Origin: Fermentimonas sp.
GTDB taxonomy: Bacteria; Bacteroidota; Bacteroidia; Bacteroidales; Dysgonomonadaceae
DNA: 64,000 nucleotides
Direction of reading: 5' to 3'
Assembly (NCBI GenBank): GCA_028709385.1
Contig: JAQVXD010000001.1
Location: forward strand, 124,001-188,000
A model generated the notes under the pieces. It saw only the letters and a program-made list of their open reading frames with translations. It ran no database searches and was not told the origin of the DNA. Below, in pieces: positions 63,201 to 64,000 of the stretch. Each line of letters starts with the position of its first letter. Positions within the stretch are counted from its first letter, which is position 1. A program made the translations under genes and the position numbers.

Positions 63201-63338
63201 GTTCAGGGACAAAATCTGGCAACTTTCACTGATTATAGTGGATTAGATCCTGAGGGTTATACTGTTGTTCCGGGTGTTGACTGGAATGGTAATCCACAGC
63301 AAAGGACAGTATTGTTTGGTTTGAATATCGGCTTTTAA
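60258..63338 (+). CDS. SusC/RagA-family TonB-dependent outer-membrane transporter
   Basis: 1026 residues. Signal peptide to about LLMAQ, carboxypeptidase-like domain (VRGNVVDEAGEPVIGATILIKG), TonB-box region (LDEIVVVGYGTQRKRDV), plug domain (VIIRGVGTISSSNAPLYVINGVPV, ESFEILKDGAATAIYGSRAANGV), then the beta-barrel ending TVLFGLNIGF. Imports large ligands (glycans or peptides) with its SusD partner encoded 30 nt downstream. No N-terminal signalling domain, so it is not the FecA type. Substrate unknown; no degradative enzyme is adjacent within the window. Confidence 0.95.
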   Translation: MKKKLIMFFALLFTGFGLLMAQTQVRGNVVDEAGEPVIGATILIKGTYQGTVTDIDGNFLLMAPTGGTLVVSYVGYITEEVPVSPEITVTLTSDTEQLDEIVVVGYGTQRKRDVTSSISQIRGDDLASKASPSFMQQMAGRASGVQVISPSGDVTQAPRVIIRGVGTISSSNAPLYVINGVPVTSGNVGYSYSNNNALADINPSDIESFEILKDGAATAIYGSRAANGVVLITTKQGKQGAAKISYDSWMGWSSAAKLYDLLNAQEFVMIANEKYTNAGGNPQANMDDKGTDTNWYDHVFRTGFQHSHTVSISGASPQTQYFMSAGYTDQKGLSINNSYNRYTFYARAEHKFLKDYLTAGFSLNASNQVNTGPVKGTNSISDNMYASSRMLPNVAVYNPDDPTGFNIDATDRKSLAKGPNLRTIENTIPNIVWVLKNNKQTNTSYRLLPTANIDIKPVSWLTYRMLVGADVNLIDDSYVWKPESGDGFGYKGLVNRSSIKRQRWNFQNILSFNKSFGSHNLDATAVAEWTNYTYNRFTAGARDFSDPFFVDEIISDTYVTQSSGGSVTTNGLASYIFRANYNYNSIFYLGGSVRRDGISNLHKDNRWGTFYGGSAAFRISAMDFWSESPINNVVSDLRIRGSFAEVGNDRLSGDFMFQDIFAGQKYGDQPGIAYYQAGNPALQWEKQKILDFGFDAAFLQNRFNLVFAYWQKDNSDIVLDVPTPPSLGIPWNVIAQNYGEIENSGIEIEVGGNIIQKNDLTWKTSFNFSTQKSKVVTLVNDIPYEHYILREGESVNALWGYRYAGVNMSNGNPMYYKKDGSIVQGNITNSVYYVYDPSNPKDLSERSNLVEEDKFILGNSLPTWFGGWDNTLTIKNFDFNIFFRFSGGNKIANVTRRDLLDQGFTNSSTEILGRWQSEENPGNGDVPKLWYGKGAFISRSGEGSSRWIENGDFLKLQNLSVGYNMPQEICKQLWVERVRIYVQGQNLATFTDYSGLDPEGYTVVPGVDWNGNPQQRTVLFGLNIGF

Positions 63339-63368
63339 TAAAATGTTTAACGAAAATACAGATGTAAT

Positions 63369-64000
63369 ATGAAAAATATATTATCTATTTTATTTTGTCT
63401 GACATTGCTGTTCAGTTGTACTGAGCAGGCAATAGATCTTGATCAGAAAGATGCTATACCCTATGATGTGGCGTTTGCGACAGCTGATCGTTGCGAGTTG
63501 GCAATAGTTGGTTGTTATGACGCAGCGCAAAGTGGCTATTACCCCGGCAATAATCAAAGAAGAGGTTATCCGTTTGGTGCTGCTACCGTACAACAGGGAG
63601 ATATGAAGGGTGAACTTATGATAAATGTACAGCAGTTTTTTGCAGTTACCTATAATGGTGATTACTCTGTATCATCACCAAACGGTCAGGCACATTGGGA
63701 ATGTACTTATCAAATGATCAACAAAATCAATATTGTTATTGAAGGCCTTAGAACCGCAGCTGAAAACGGAGTTTTAACACAAGAAAAGGCAGCTGACGGA
63801 GAAGCAGAAGTGCGTTTCCTGAGAGCCCTGGGTTTACATGAGTTACTGGTCTATTTTGCACTTCCTTATGCTGCAACTGCCGATGCCTCTCATTACGGAG
63901 TTCCTATAAGTACTGTGCCAATAAATACTATTGATAAGGTGGAAGAAGCTAAAGAAGCAGGAAGAGCCACTGTGGCTGCAACTTATAGTCAGATACTTGA
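63369..64000 (+). CDS. SusD/RagB-family nutrient-binding lipoprotein, 3' end cut off
   Basis: About 210 residues visible from ATG 63369, running off the right edge; missed by the ORF track because no stop is in the window. Lipoprotein signal MKNILSILFCLTLLFSC. SusD features: GCYDAAQSGYY near the N-terminus, the TPR-like segment HWECTYQMINKINIVIEGL, and AEVRFLRALGLHELLVYFALPYA, the family's highly conserved stretch. Forms the lid of the SusC transporter at the cell surface. Confidence 0.92.
   Translation, partial: MKNILSILFCLTLLFSCTEQAIDLDQKDAIPYDVAFATADRCELAIVGCYDAAQSGYYPGNNQRRGYPFGAATVQQGDMKGELMINVQQFFAVTYNGDYSVSSPNGQAHWECTYQMINKINIVIEGLRTAAENGVLTQEKAADGEAEVRFLRALGLHELLVYFALPYAATADASHYGVPISTVPINTIDKVEEAKEAGRATVAATYSQIL

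Overview
The window looks like a chromosomal segment of a fermentative, probably anaerobic Bacteroidales-type bacterium (Bacteroidota). The support is SusC/SusD at the right edge, many SPII lipoproteins, and repeated use of the Bacteroidota -7 promoter box TAnnTTTG in place of a sigma70 -10 box. It also has PPi-dependent phosphofructokinase, Bacteroidota-type LptC and PpiD genes, and an [FeFe]-hydrogenase system. A fermentative family such as Dysgonomonadaceae would fit, but this is inference. No rRNA, tRNA, CRISPR array, insertion sequence or prophage was seen.

1-8663 (- strand): a sialoglycan/amino-sugar block. In transcription order it holds an N-acylglucosamine 2-epimerase, a small SGNH esterase, an SGNH + sialate O-acetylesterase two-domain enzyme, an Asp-box sialidase-like protein, a GH20 hexosaminidase and a permuted NanM-like mutarotase cut by the window edge. 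Together they could de-acetylate, trim and anomerise sialic acid and HexNAc and convert ManNAc to GlcNAc. 9076-20172 (- strand): MurU-like nucleotidyltransferase, AmgK-like sugar kinase fused to a RapZ C-terminal domain, NAD synthetase, a secreted peptide-deformylase/transglutaminase fusion, a HAD phosphatase, Pgi, GpsA and LysS.

20450-32645: the hydrogenase island. A + strand operon starts with an apparent signalling module (two DRTGG-like proteins, two HATPase proteins, a PHP phosphoesterase and a degenerate HydA-like protein whose L1 motif reads SSYCP). It continues into a bifurcating-type hydrogenase: a small 2Fe-2S protein, HydB, HydA and HydC. The maturases HydG-HydF-HydE lie convergent on the - strand. 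Their promoter region carries five CTTAT/ATAAG half-sites at exact 11-nt spacing.

32986-50806 (mostly + strand): DapA, M13 peptidase, riboflavin synthase, nitroreductase, an envelope-biogenesis run (outer-membrane protein, TPR protein, LptC, CorC-like, PpiD-like), PPi-PFK (- strand), and 2-oxoglutarate dehydrogenase E1 and E2. 50861-58090 (- strand): PcrA/UvrD helicase preceded by an overlapping higBA toxin-antitoxin pair, a small beta-barrel protein, MutS and a CobB-like sirtuin. 58220-64000 (+ strand): two tandem FKBP isomerases, then SusC and the start of SusD.

The points most worth a second look are the sensory-like hydrogenase module, the exported deformylase-transglutaminase fusion, the AmgK-RapZ fusion next to MurU, the 11-nt phased array at hydG, and a perfect 22-bp inverted repeat whose 8-nt spacer is exactly a -7 box (15925-15976).
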